NCBI GenBank assembly: GCA_021838445.1
Contig: JAKCDU010000014.1
Span: 20,638-83,045, forward strand
Origin: Actinomycetes bacterium
GTDB taxonomy: Bacteria > Actinomycetota > Acidimicrobiia > Acidimicrobiales > Palsa-688
DNA: 62,408 nucleotides
Reading direction: 5' to 3'
Under the pieces are notes generated by a model, which was not told where the DNA came from, searched no databases, and saw only the letters and a program-made list of their open reading frames with translations. This document shows positions 32,767-40,653 of this stretch, one piece after another; positions within the stretch are counted from its first letter, which is position 1; the number at the start of each line of letters is the position of its first letter. Made by a program: the position numbers and the translations under genes.

Positions 32767-33201
32767 ATGACCAGTCACGACCGAGACGGCGCCAGGCGCC
32801 TCGTGCGGATGCAGCGAGCCCGAGCGGTCACCACCGCCCTGGCCGGTGGGTCGGTGATCGGGGTCCTGGTTCTGGCCGACCTGGCGGCCCACTCCGCCCC
32901 GGCCCGAGCATCAGCCGTCCCCTCGACACCGACCTTCGCGCCCACCGGGGGCCCGGGCTCGACACCGGCGGCGGCGGGAGTGACCCAGCCCGCAGCCGCC
33001 GACCCGACCACCAGCCCCACCACGGCGGCTCCGGCGCCGACGACCGCTCCGGCCAGCACTCCGGTCTCGTCGGCTCCGGCCTCCAGCCCGGCCACCTCCT
33101 CCCCCTACATCCAGTCGGGCAACGGATCGTCCGGGTACTCGACTTATGCGCCGCCGGTGCCGTCCTACTCGCCGACCCCGGTGCAGTCGGGCGCATCATG
33201 A
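32767..33201 (+). CDS. Membrane-anchored Ser/Thr/Pro-rich protein ending in SGAS (copy 2)
   Basis: A 144-residue paralogue of copy 1. The basic RRLVRMQRARA is followed by the span VTTALAGGSVIGVLVLADLAAHS. A ~95-residue tail rich in Ala, Pro, Thr and Ser follows, with a Tyr/Ser-rich end before V-Q-S-G-A-S and the stop. Its stop overlaps the apbE start as ATGA, so this protein and ApbE are translationally coupled. In known systems ApbE attaches FMN to the last Thr/Ser of S/T-G-A-T/S; here that residue would be the C-terminus. The usual Asp six residues upstream is Pro, so modification is a hypothesis. Confidence 0.74.
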   Translation: MTSHDRDGARRLVRMQRARAVTTALAGGSVIGVLVLADLAAHSAPARASAVPSTPTFAPTGGPGSTPAAAGVTQPAAADPTTSPTTAAPAPTTAPASTPVSSAPASSPATSSPYIQSGNGSSGYSTYAPPVPSYSPTPVQSGAS

Positions 33202-34145
33202 GCGTCGAAGCCGCCTACGACAGCTTCGGGGCGCTCGGGACCATCGTCGTGATCGGCGCGGCCGACCCCGACCGGCTCGCCGCCGCGGTCAGCTGCGTGC
33301 GCGACGAGATAGAGCTGTGCGATCGGTCCTGCAGCCGCTTCAGGGCCGACAGCGACCTGACCCGGGTCAACGACGGCCACCGCGGTCCGGTGTCGGAATG
33401 GCTGTGCGAGGCTGTCAGCGTCGCATTGGATGCGGCCCGGGCCACCGGGGGTCTGGTCGACCCGACCATAGGCCGGTGCCTCATGGATCTGGGCTACGAC
33501 CAGAGCTTCGATCGCCTCGACCCCGACCGGCCACTGGTCGTGACCGCCAGCCACGTGCCGGCCTGGTCGCGGGTCCTTGCCGATCGGACGACCCGCCGGG
33601 TGCACTTGCCCGCCGGCGTGCGGCTCGACCTCGGGGCCACGGCCAAAGCCCTGTGCGCCGACCGGGCCGCCGCCCGGGCCGCGGCGGCGACCGGTTCGGG
33701 CGTCCTCGTCAGCCTCGGTGGCGACATCGCACTGGCCGGGCCACCGCCGGCCGACGGTTGGGCCGTGAAGGTCACCGACCGGGCCGACACCCCACCGGGG
33801 GTCGAAGCGCCCGGCCAGACCGTCGCCATACGCACCGGCGGCCTGGCCACATCAGGCACCTCGGCTCGGCAATGGGCACGGGGGGGAACCCTCATGCACC
33901 ACCTCGTCGATCCCCGGACGGGACGCCCCGCCGACCCGGTGTGGCGGACCGTCACCGTGGCCGCCCGTTCCTGCGTGGCCGCCAACACCGCCTCCACGGC
34001 GGCCATGATCCTCGGCGCGGCGGCCCCCGACTGGCTGGCCGCCCGCCACCACGACGCCCGCCTGGTGCGCCCCGACGGCTCCGTCGAGACCACCGGCGCC
34101 TGGCCCGTCGGACAACCCCCACTTCTCCAAGGAACTCCCACATGA
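33198..34145 (+). CDS. apbE: FAD:protein FMN transferase (ApbE)
   Basis: A 315-residue protein. ApbE markers are FGALGTIVVIG near the N-terminus, CDRSCSRFRADSDLTRVN, LGATAKALCADRAA, VSLGGDIALAG and the C-terminal MHHLVDPRTGRPAD with TVAARSCVAANTASTAAMILG. It transfers FMN from FAD onto a Ser/Thr side chain and is Mg-dependent. No signal peptide is visible, so it seems cytosolic, whereas many ApbE proteins are lipoproteins. Overlaps on both sides (ATGA with the SGAS protein and ATGA with the ferric reductase gene) tie it tightly to the cassette. Confidence 0.93.
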   Translation: MSVEAAYDSFGALGTIVVIGAADPDRLAAAVSCVRDEIELCDRSCSRFRADSDLTRVNDGHRGPVSEWLCEAVSVALDAARATGGLVDPTIGRCLMDLGYDQSFDRLDPDRPLVVTASHVPAWSRVLADRTTRRVHLPAGVRLDLGATAKALCADRAAARAAAATGSGVLVSLGGDIALAGPPPADGWAVKVTDRADTPPGVEAPGQTVAIRTGGLATSGTSARQWARGGTLMHHLVDPRTGRPADPVWRTVTVAARSCVAANTASTAAMILGAAAPDWLAARHHDARLVRPDGSVETTGAWPVGQPPLLQGTPT

Positions 34146-34852
34146 GCAGCCTCATCGGCACCTCGTCGGACTGGTACCTGATGCGGGCCAGCGGGTTCGT
34201 CGCCCTCCTCCTCATCACCCTGACCGTCGCCCTCGGCACAGCCAACGTGGCCCGCCTCACCCGAGGCAGATGGACCCGCATGGTCGCCGCCCTGGTCCAC
34301 CGGAATGTCTCGCTGCTGGCGGTGGTCTTCCTGGCGGTCCATGTGCTCACCGCCATCAGCGACAAGTACGTCAAGGTGCCGGCCATCGCCATCCTCGTCC
34401 CCGGCAAGTCCGGCTACGACCCGCTCTGGGTCGGGCTGGGAGCGCTGACCATCGACCTGATCACGGCGGTGATCGTCACCAGCCTGCTGCGCAGCCGGCT
34501 ACGCCGACGCACGTGGCAACTGGTCCACTGGCTGGCCTACCTGGCCTGGCCGAGCGCCATCGTGCACGCCATAGGCTCCGGCTCCGGAACTGGAGCCGAC
34601 ACCGGTCGCACCTGGTCCACCGCCGTCTACCTCGGTTGCGCTGTGGTCTTCGCCGGCGCGGTGGCCATCCGACTCTCACTCGAAGGGCGGGCCGCCCCTC
34701 CGGCGGCGGGCCGACCCCGACCCCGCTACGCCCTTTCCAGCGGCAACTCGGCCCCCCTCCAGCCGGCTCGTGTAGCCAACCACCGAGAGCCGGTGATGGC
34801 CTCCACCGGAGCCGGCTACCGGGCCGCCGACCAGATACGGAGATCACCGTGA
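34142..34852 (+). CDS. Ferric-reductase-like bis-heme membrane protein
   Basis: A 236-residue membrane protein with about five spans. Four His residues are placed as in ferric reductase/NOX membrane domains: His53 (LVHRN) and His67 (AVHVL) 14 apart, and His129 (LVHWL) and His142 (IVHAI) 13 apart, so two b hemes could be held between two helices. There is no FAD/NAD domain; the C-terminal ~50 residues are a disordered tail. The next gene supplies a likely flavin and Fe-S donor. It would move electrons across the membrane to outside flavin carriers. Confidence 0.85.
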   Translation: MSSLIGTSSDWYLMRASGFVALLLITLTVALGTANVARLTRGRWTRMVAALVHRNVSLLAVVFLAVHVLTAISDKYVKVPAIAILVPGKSGYDPLWVGLGALTIDLITAVIVTSLLRSRLRRRTWQLVHWLAYLAWPSAIVHAIGSGSGTGADTGRTWSTAVYLGCAVVFAGAVAIRLSLEGRAAPPAAGRPRPRYALSSGNSAPLQPARVANHREPVMASTGAGYRAADQIRRSP

Positions 34853-36102
34853 CCATGACCCTCGCCCAACGGGAGCGCCGCGCCGCAACCGCCCCCACCG
34901 GTCTGCCCCGGCTGCTGGCCGGCCGACCGGACCTGGCCGGCCATCTGGCCGCCTTCGGCCCGCTCCCCCCGGTGGCCGCCGAGATGCAGGCCATGACCGC
35001 CCGGGCCGGCCTGACCGGTCGGGGCGGGGCCGGCTTCCCCACCCACCGCAAGCTGGAGGCCGTAGCCGGCCGGCGCGGACCGCGAGTCGTGGTGGCCAAC
35101 GGCACCGAAGGCGAGCCGCTTTCGGCCAAGGACAAGACCCTGCTGATCCAGGCCCCGCACCTGGTGCTCGACGGTCTCGACCTCGCGGCCCAGGCCGTTG
35201 GGGCCAGCCGGCGGGTCATCTGCATCGAGCGCGGCAACCAGGCCGTCTACGCCGCGGTCTGCGTGGCCCTGGCCGAGCGGCGCGACGAGAGCGTCGAGGT
35301 CGTGGTCACCCCGCGTCGCTACGTCACCGGCCAGGAGGCCGCCCTCGTGGACTTCATCGACGGAGGGCCGGGTCGGCCCACCCGCGAGCGACCCTTCGAG
35401 CGAGGTGTCGGAGGCCGTCCCACCCTGGTCGACAACGTCGAGACCCTCGCCCACCTGGCCCTCATCGCCAGGTTCGGGCCAGAGTGGTTCCGCCAGGTCG
35501 GCAGCCCCGGGAGCCCCGGGAGCGCCCTGATCACCGTAGGTGGCAGGGTCGACCGGCCCGGCGTGTTCGAGGTGGCGATGGGCACCCCGCTCAGCAGCGT
35601 TCTCCAGCTGGCTCAGGCCGCCCCACCCCGCGCGGTCCTGCTCGGCGGCTACTTCGGCCGGTGGATCCCCGCCCGCTCGGCTCGCCAGCTGACCCTCGAC
35701 GCGGCGTCCCTGTCCGCTCACGGCGCCGCCGTCGGCTGCGGGGTGGTGGCCGTCATCGACGACGACTCGTGCGCCGTAGCCGAACTGGCGCGCGTCGCCG
35801 CCTGGTACGCCCACTCCAGCGCCGGTCAGTGCGGGGCCTGCACCTGGGGGCTTCGCGACCTGGCCGCGGCGACGTCCGCCCTCGAAGCCGGCTCCCCCGA
35901 CCCGAGGGTAACCTCGGACATCCAGCGGTGGACAGCCATGGTGAAGGGCCGGGGAGGCTGCCGCCTGCCCGACGGGGCGGTCGCCTTCCTCGAGAGCGGG
36001 ATGGAGGCCTTCGCCGACGAGATCGCCGAGCACCAGGCGGGGCGGTGCCGCCGTCGCGACCACCGGCTGCTGCCCACCCCGACCCCGGAGGCGTGGGGGT
36101 GA
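34849..36102 (+). CDS. NuoF-like flavoprotein with SLBB domain
   Basis: A 417-residue soluble subunit related to complex I 51-kDa proteins. GRGGAGFPTHRKL and VVANGTEGEPLSAKDKTLL are the FMN/NADH site, followed by RPTLVDNVETLAHLA, an SLBB strand region (VGGRVDRPGVFEV) and a C-terminal Fe-S region. There SAGQCGACTWGL matches SCGQCGPC-type motifs with the first Cys replaced by Ala, and a distal GGCRLPDG follows; so only three of four Cys ligands remain. The GTG start overlaps the previous stop (GTGA) and follows GGAG. It likely oxidises NAD(P)H or ferredoxin for the heme protein. Confidence 0.86.
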   Translation: MTMTLAQRERRAATAPTGLPRLLAGRPDLAGHLAAFGPLPPVAAEMQAMTARAGLTGRGGAGFPTHRKLEAVAGRRGPRVVVANGTEGEPLSAKDKTLLIQAPHLVLDGLDLAAQAVGASRRVICIERGNQAVYAAVCVALAERRDESVEVVVTPRRYVTGQEAALVDFIDGGPGRPTRERPFERGVGGRPTLVDNVETLAHLALIARFGPEWFRQVGSPGSPGSALITVGGRVDRPGVFEVAMGTPLSSVLQLAQAAPPRAVLLGGYFGRWIPARSARQLTLDAASLSAHGAAVGCGVVAVIDDDSCAVAELARVAAWYAHSSAGQCGACTWGLRDLAAATSALEAGSPDPRVTSDIQRWTAMVKGRGGCRLPDGAVAFLESGMEAFADEIAEHQAGRCRRRDHRLLPTPTPEAWG

Positions 36103-36350
36103 GAGCGAAGGTAGTCGAGCTCGACCCCATCGCCTGCGACGGGCACGGCATCTGCCACGAGTTGCTACCCGAGCGGATCACCCTCGACGACTGGGGTTAC
36201 CCGATCATCGACCGCCGACCTCTGACCGATGACCTGCTGGCCCACGCCAACCGGGCCGTGGCCAACTGCCCGGTTCTGGCGCTGCGGCTGAAGACGGTGG
36301 AGTTGGTCATCGACGAGCGCATGCGACGGGGAGGCCGCGGCGCGGCCTGA
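36099..36350 (+). CDS. Single-cluster ferredoxin
   Basis: An 83-residue ferredoxin. IACDGHGICHELLPERITLDD and the later VANCPVLALRL give C-x5-C and a distal CP, the pattern of actinobacterial [3Fe-4S]/[4Fe-4S] ferredoxins. One Cys position typical of 4Fe-4S forms is His, Gly or Asp here, so a 3Fe cluster is likely. It starts at a GTG overlapping the NuoF-like stop. It is the last gene of the cassette and is probably the soluble electron donor or acceptor. Confidence 0.83.
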   Translation: MRAKVVELDPIACDGHGICHELLPERITLDDWGYPIIDRRPLTDDLLAHANRAVANCPVLALRLKTVELVIDERMRRGGRGAA

Positions 36351-36381
36351 ACTACGGGGCCGCCTCGTCCGGCCCGACGGT

Positions 36382-36400
36382 GTCCGGGCCGCAGCCGGAC
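36382..36400. terminator. Short hairpin between convergent genes
   Basis: GTCCGG (36382-36387) pairs with CCGGAC (36395-36400) around a 7-base loop. It lies in the 65-base space between the ferredoxin stop and the DUF4115 gene stop, so it could end transcripts from either side. It is short and lacks a T tract. Confidence 0.35.
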
Positions 36401-36415
36401 CCGTCACGGGGCAGG

Positions 36416-37006
36416 TCAGCCGGCGGGGGCCGGCGACACCACAATCAGCTGACCCGACAGGACCGGGAGCTGGAGCGCGAACCCGCCGGCGGTGGCGGTG
36501 GCGTTGGTGGGGTCACCGAAGCGGATCCACAGGGGGGTGTCGACGGTGATCGACTGCCCGGCGGCCAGGATGGCCTCCTGGGTGACGGGGGCGGTGGCGC
36601 TGGTGCGCACCTGAACCCAGCAGGGGGCATTTATGGCTATCTGCACGGGTGTTCCGGCTGGAAGGGTGTAGGTGATCGAGTCGCCGTCGACGACCGGGGC
36701 GGGAGGCGCGGAAGGGGCGCCCGCCGAACTGCTGCTCGTCGAACTGCTGCTCGTCGACGACGCCGGTGCGGTGGTGACCGGCGAGCCTGCGGTAGTGGAC
36801 GGGACCGTCGTACTCGGGCCGCTGGTGGGTTGCGCCGCCACCGTCGTGGTCACCGGGGGCAGAGTGCCGCCGGCCGTCTTGGCGCCACCCGAGGTGGACA
36901 GCCAGAGGCCGACCGCGGCGCCGGCCAGCCCGACCACGACGACGACCAGCCCGAGGATCGGGGGGCGTCGGCGGGCCGGGCGCCGGTAGTGCCTGCCGCG
37001 GGCCAC
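36416..37006 (-). CDS. Membrane-anchored protein with Ser/Thr linker and DUF4115 domain
   Basis: A 196-residue protein. After a basic start, one span ILGLVVVVVGLAGAAVGLWL lies at about 17-36. A ~55-residue Thr/Ser/Pro linker follows, and then a ~90-residue domain with VVDGDSITYTLPAGTPVQIAINAPCWVQVRT and LWIRFGDPTNATATAGGF. This is like DUF4115, the periplasmic beta domain at the end of RodZ. There is no HTH of true RodZ. It may act at the cell envelope. Converges on the ferredoxin cassette. Confidence 0.8.
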   Translation of the reverse strand: MARGRHYRRPARRRPPILGLVVVVVGLAGAAVGLWLSTSGGAKTAGGTLPPVTTTVAAQPTSGPSTTVPSTTAGSPVTTAPASSTSSSSTSSSSAGAPSAPPAPVVDGDSITYTLPAGTPVQIAINAPCWVQVRTSATAPVTQEAILAAGQSITVDTPLWIRFGDPTNATATAGGFALQLPVLSGQLIVVSPAPAG

Positions 37007-37079
37007 TCAGATCGTCCCTCGGCGACGATTACGACCAAGCCGGGAGACCGGGTCGAGCGGCATGGGCACGCGTCCGAAG

Positions 37080-37313
37080 CTACCGGCCGGGCCGCGCCAA
37101 GGTGGTGATTCCCGAGCCGCCGGGGGGCCATCCCCCTCTGAGGTCGGGCCGGGCGGTGCCTCGATGGAAGCGCCCATACCCCCAATCGGCGGTCCGCCAT
37201 CTCGGTCGCGGCGGACCCCTCGGGTCGACCAGCACCCAGGCCGCACCGAAGTCCTCCAGGGTGTGGCGCATCGCTTCGTCGTACCAACTCGGATGCCGAG
37301 TCTCGACGGCCAC
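37080..37313 (-). pseudogene. DUF72-family remnant
   Basis: The frame reads VAVETRHPSWYDEAM, then LVDPRGPP, ADWGYGRFHRGT: these match the middle part of DUF72 (YecE-like) proteins, where WVYVRLHG is typical. It covers only ~75 residues of a family of ~230-270 and lacks the N-terminal TSGWSY-type start. Sequence between 37314 and 37376 has a few compatible residues (GGTIR) but no more. It is a fragment, probably the leftover of a deletion. Confidence 0.55.
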
Positions 37314-37376
37314 TCGGATCGTGCCGCCCCGGGCCGGGTCGCGGCGAGGCCGGCGCGGCGACGGGCAGGCCCCCGC

Positions 37377-38423
37377 TCAACTCGGCGGCCGCCTCAGCGA
37401 GCTGCCTCCTGCGGCCCAGCACGACAGCAGCGAGCCGGACAGGGCCGCCTCCACGGTTTGCAGAGCGGACGCTCCGAAGACCACGTCGCCGCCGAGGTCC
37501 GGCTCGGCCGCGATCAGCCCCGCCACCATCTCGTCGGCGGCCAGGAACTGGTGGACCTCGTCGGCCTCGACGTGGACGTCGTAGAAGCGGCAGGCGCTCT
37601 CGTCCACCCCGAGCCGCCTGAGCGCCGCGGCGTAACGGGCCATGGGCCCCGTGGAGGTCATCTCGAACAGGGCCAGGTGGCCCACGAGAGCCCCCCTCCA
37701 GCGGCGGTGCAAGCCGAAGAGGGAAATCAGGTTGGTGGTGGCCAGCGTGGCACCGGGTATGGCGTCGAGGTAGCGGTTGGGGGTCGGGTCCAGGCCGAGA
37801 GCCCTCATGGTGTCGGCGAAGAGCCGACAGTGCATGCCCTGCTCTTCACCGGCGCCGTACTCGTCGGCCTGTATGGCGACCATGGCCGCTTTGGCCCGCC
37901 CGCCCAGTCGGGGGATGGCCCAGGTGTGGGGATCGGCTTCTTTCAACTGGTAGGCCGAGCGGTGCACCGCCATCTCCTGCACGTGCTCCAGTCCGGCATG
38001 GGCCAGCACCCAGCCCGAGAGGGAGACGCCGCCGGTGCTTCGGGCCATCTCCCACAGTCGGCTGACGACGTCGCCGGGCGGGACGGGTCCGACGCTCCCG
38101 ACGGCGGCCCGGAGGCGGTCGAGGAACACCCCTTCGATGTCTTCTCTCAGGGCGATCAGTGACGGTTCCCACTCCCAGGCCGGGTCGCTCTGGGGGAATC
38201 CCCCGTAGTGGTGCTCGTAACACAGGTAGAGGGCCAGGTGCAGGTCGTCATCGCTGGCTCCGGCGGCTCGTGGGACCCCGTCGAGGTGCCGTCTCGGGGC
38301 GGTGAGGGTGCCGATCAGGACATCGCTGAGCGAACCGCGGGGTCGGGGCAGGGCGGGGATCCGGGGCCAGACTGGCGGAGCCGAGGGAGGGCTCGGTCGG
38401 TGGAGAGGAGCTGCGATGGCCAC
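37377..38423 (-). CDS. Heme-oxygenase-like diiron (HDO) protein, iron-containing redox enzyme family
   Basis: A 348-residue helical protein. Metal ligands are likely in LCYEHHYGGF, in QADEYGAGEEQGMHCRLF (E and H), and in FYDVHVEADEVHQFLA (H, E, D, H), the HDO pattern of EX6H/H...DX3H type. The ~60 N-terminal residues are Pro-rich and probably disordered. HDO members include N-oxygenases, desaturases and decarboxylases, so the substrate cannot be named. A small coiled-coil gene is upstream on the same strand. Confidence 0.85.
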   Translation of the reverse strand: MAIAAPLHRPSPPSAPPVWPRIPALPRPRGSLSDVLIGTLTAPRRHLDGVPRAAGASDDDLHLALYLCYEHHYGGFPQSDPAWEWEPSLIALREDIEGVFLDRLRAAVGSVGPVPPGDVVSRLWEMARSTGGVSLSGWVLAHAGLEHVQEMAVHRSAYQLKEADPHTWAIPRLGGRAKAAMVAIQADEYGAGEEQGMHCRLFADTMRALGLDPTPNRYLDAIPGATLATTNLISLFGLHRRWRGALVGHLALFEMTSTGPMARYAAALRRLGVDESACRFYDVHVEADEVHQFLAADEMVAGLIAAEPDLGGDVVFGASALQTVEAALSGSLLSCWAAGGSSLRRPPS

Positions 38424-38439
38424 AGCGGGCTTTCTACCC

Positions 38440-38673
38440 CTATAGGGACGAATCCACCCCTTGACCCGCTTCGTTGCGCTTCATCCGGCCGTCGATCCAC
38501 TTGAGCAGCCGCCACGCCTCGGCCAGGGCCCGGTCGCACTCGGCGTCGCAGAGCTCACTTCTCGCTTCGACGGCCTCAATTCTCCGTTGCAGCTCGTCGA
38601 GCACCAGGTGACGCGTGCCGCGCAGCGCCAGGACCTCGTCGAAGACCACCCGCGGCGAGGAATCCGGAGTCAC
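38440..38673 (-). CDS. Small helical protein of unknown function (77 aa)
   Basis: A 77-residue charged protein: VVFDEVLALRGTRHLVLDELQRRIEAVEARSEL and two Cys (LCDAEC). The helical pattern and regular composition favour coding. GTG start. It ends 16 bases before the HDO gene and probably shares its transcript. No family is recognised. Confidence 0.5.
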   Translation of the reverse strand: MTPDSSPRVVFDEVLALRGTRHLVLDELQRRIEAVEARSELCDAECDRALAEAWRLLKWIDGRMKRNEAGQGVDSSL

Positions 38674-38828
38674 GTACGTCCCGCCAGGAACATGGGTCGG
38701 AGTCTAGCGACCAGGGCGCACTTGCGGCCCGGGCGCCGCGGCCGCCCATGGCTGGGCGGGGTCGAGCGGGGTTGGCGGGCCCGCTCCTCGCCCACGAAGA
38801 CGCCCGGAGCCCTGGCATTATGGGTTAG

Positions 38829-39314
38829 ATGTCCGATCGCGACACTTTCGATCAGCTCGTCCTCAACTCCGCCTATCCGATGCTCATCGTGACCGCCACC
38901 GCCGGCCGGCGGGCCGGCTGCCTGGTCGGATTCGCCACCCAGGCGAGCATCCAGCCCAAACGGCTGCTGGTCTTGATATCCAAGGCCAACCTCACCTTCC
39001 GGGTGGCCCGGGAAGCCGAGCACCTGGCGGTGCACTTCCTCGGCACCGCCGACCACCCGCTGGCCACTCTGTTCGGAGAGGAGACCGGCGACGAGATCGA
39101 CAAATTCGACCGTTGTGACTGGATGACCGGTCCGGAAGGCACGACCGTCCTGCCGACGACCGCAGGCTGGGCCGTGGGCCGTATCCGGGAGCGGTTCGAC
39201 TGCGGCGACCACGTGGGCCACCTCCTCGACGTGATCACCGCCCACACTTCCGGGCCCTACAGCCCGCTCACCTCGCTGGACGTGACCGAGATGGAGCCGG
39301 GTCACCCCGCGTGA
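38829..39314 (+). CDS. Flavin reductase-like FMN-binding protein
   Basis: A 161-residue split-barrel protein. YPMLIVTATAGRRAGCLVGFATQASIQPKRLLVLISKANLT is the flavin reductase-like core (GxxxGFATQASxxP), with HLAVHFLG and a DHVGHLLDV His region near the end. It binds FMN and may reduce flavin or a small substrate. It stands alone; the ATG at 38829 has little ribosome site. Confidence 0.87.
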   Translation: MSDRDTFDQLVLNSAYPMLIVTATAGRRAGCLVGFATQASIQPKRLLVLISKANLTFRVAREAEHLAVHFLGTADHPLATLFGEETGDEIDKFDRCDWMTGPEGTTVLPTTAGWAVGRIRERFDCGDHVGHLLDVITAHTSGPYSPLTSLDVTEMEPGHPA

Positions 39315-39420
39315 GCGGCTGGGCGCCACGGCAGGCCAGGCGCAGCCGGCGAGCCGGGCACAGGCGGCGGGGCCGGGGCCGCCCCCGTTCCCGTGGACCC
39401 GCCCGGCTCCGGCCCTCGGC

Positions 39421-40653
39421 TCAGCCGGCGGGGCCCGGTGTGGATACGAGGAAGAAGTCCCGTGACTCGGCGGTCGGGCCCAGGTATCGGGTGGCCGGGC
39501 GCTGCATCTGCGGGTACAGCTTGGTGGCCGAAACCACCGAAGGGTTGGCCGGGTCGTGCTGGAAGAAGTTGAAGGTGACCCACTCGGGGTTGATGTCGAG
39601 CGACATGGCCCGCACGGCGCCGGCACGCTGCAGCGACTCCGCCAGGCTGCGGGCCGTGAGGGCCGGCCCGGCCACGTAGACGAGCGCCCCGGTGGCGGTC
39701 ACACCCACCCCGGAGCGAGCAACCACCGTGTTGGCCCCGAGAGTCGCCCCCCAGATGCTGACGTCGTTGTAGGTGGCACTCGGCGCCAACTGGCCCCCGT
39801 CGACCAACGGGACGAGATTCTGCAGTACCGCCACCACGTTCTGCGTCATGGTCACCTCGCTACCCCACGCGCCGACGTCGACGTGCCCGTTCGAGTAGAT
39901 GACCAGCGACGCCGCCCCGTTCTGCAAGGGTGCCTGGGTGCGACCGTCGAGATAGAACCCACCCTTGGCGTCTTGGAGCCTGAAGCCTCCGTTGAACGCC
40001 GCCACTGCGTAGGGAAGCTGGGCCGAGTTGATGTACGGCGTCTGCGACCAGGTGCCGCCGGGCTCCTGGGCGCCGGGAATGAGCGACACGTGGAGCAGAG
40101 TGGGATCGATCCATACCGCCGAGGTGATCTGACCGGTGTAGATGCTGTCGGCACGGAACTGGGCCTCGTACATGGCCGGTATGCCGTGCACCGTCACCCC
40201 GGCGGGAGTCCAGGTCCCCTCTCCGGGTACGGCCGGCTGAACCACCAGCGGGACGGGCGAGGGGGCCGGCAGATGGGCGACGGTCGGAACCGTGCCGCTC
40301 GGGTTGGGAACCCCGACCGCGGGCACCGAGTTGAGGCTCTTGAGCTGGCCACCCTTGGGGGGCTGATTGTGGGTGTAGTAGTAGGTCTCCATCCGGTTGG
40401 CGACCCACGCCGCGTGGTGGGATCGGAGCCAGTCGGCCCATTTGGCCGAGAAGCTCTGGTTACCGGGTGTGCGCCACGCTCCGTAGAGCGAGATACCGGC
40501 CAGCAGAGCGACGATGGCCACCAAGGCGGCGAGGACCAGCAGCACGCGTCGAACCAGTCGGCGCAGCGACCCATGGGGTGACCGGGAGGAGAAGTGCGCC
40601 GGCGAGCGAGGGGGCGACAGGAGGGACAAGGCTGTCCATTCTGTCGTGCTCAT
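39421..40653 (-). CDS. Membrane-anchored phosphodiester glycosidase family protein
   Basis: A 410-residue protein. An N-terminal basic segment is followed by a span VLLVLAALVAIVALLAGISLYGA at about 38-60. The catalytic NAGPA/DUF2233-type domain has AVAAFNGGFRLQDAKGGFY, GRTQAPLQNGAASLVIYSNG, DVGAWG, then VRAMSLDINPEWVTFNFF. Such enzymes cleave phosphodiester bonds to sugars in glycans or teichoic-acid-like polymers. It is probably extracellular. The 514 bases upstream hold no recognised gene. Confidence 0.83.
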   Translation of the reverse strand: MSTTEWTALSLLSPPRSPAHFSSRSPHGSLRRLVRRVLLVLAALVAIVALLAGISLYGAWRTPGNQSFSAKWADWLRSHHAAWVANRMETYYYTHNQPPKGGQLKSLNSVPAVGVPNPSGTVPTVAHLPAPSPVPLVVQPAVPGEGTWTPAGVTVHGIPAMYEAQFRADSIYTGQITSAVWIDPTLLHVSLIPGAQEPGGTWSQTPYINSAQLPYAVAAFNGGFRLQDAKGGFYLDGRTQAPLQNGAASLVIYSNGHVDVGAWGSEVTMTQNVVAVLQNLVPLVDGGQLAPSATYNDVSIWGATLGANTVVARSGVGVTATGALVYVAGPALTARSLAESLQRAGAVRAMSLDINPEWVTFNFFQHDPANPSVVSATKLYPQMQRPATRYLGPTAESRDFFLVSTPGPAG

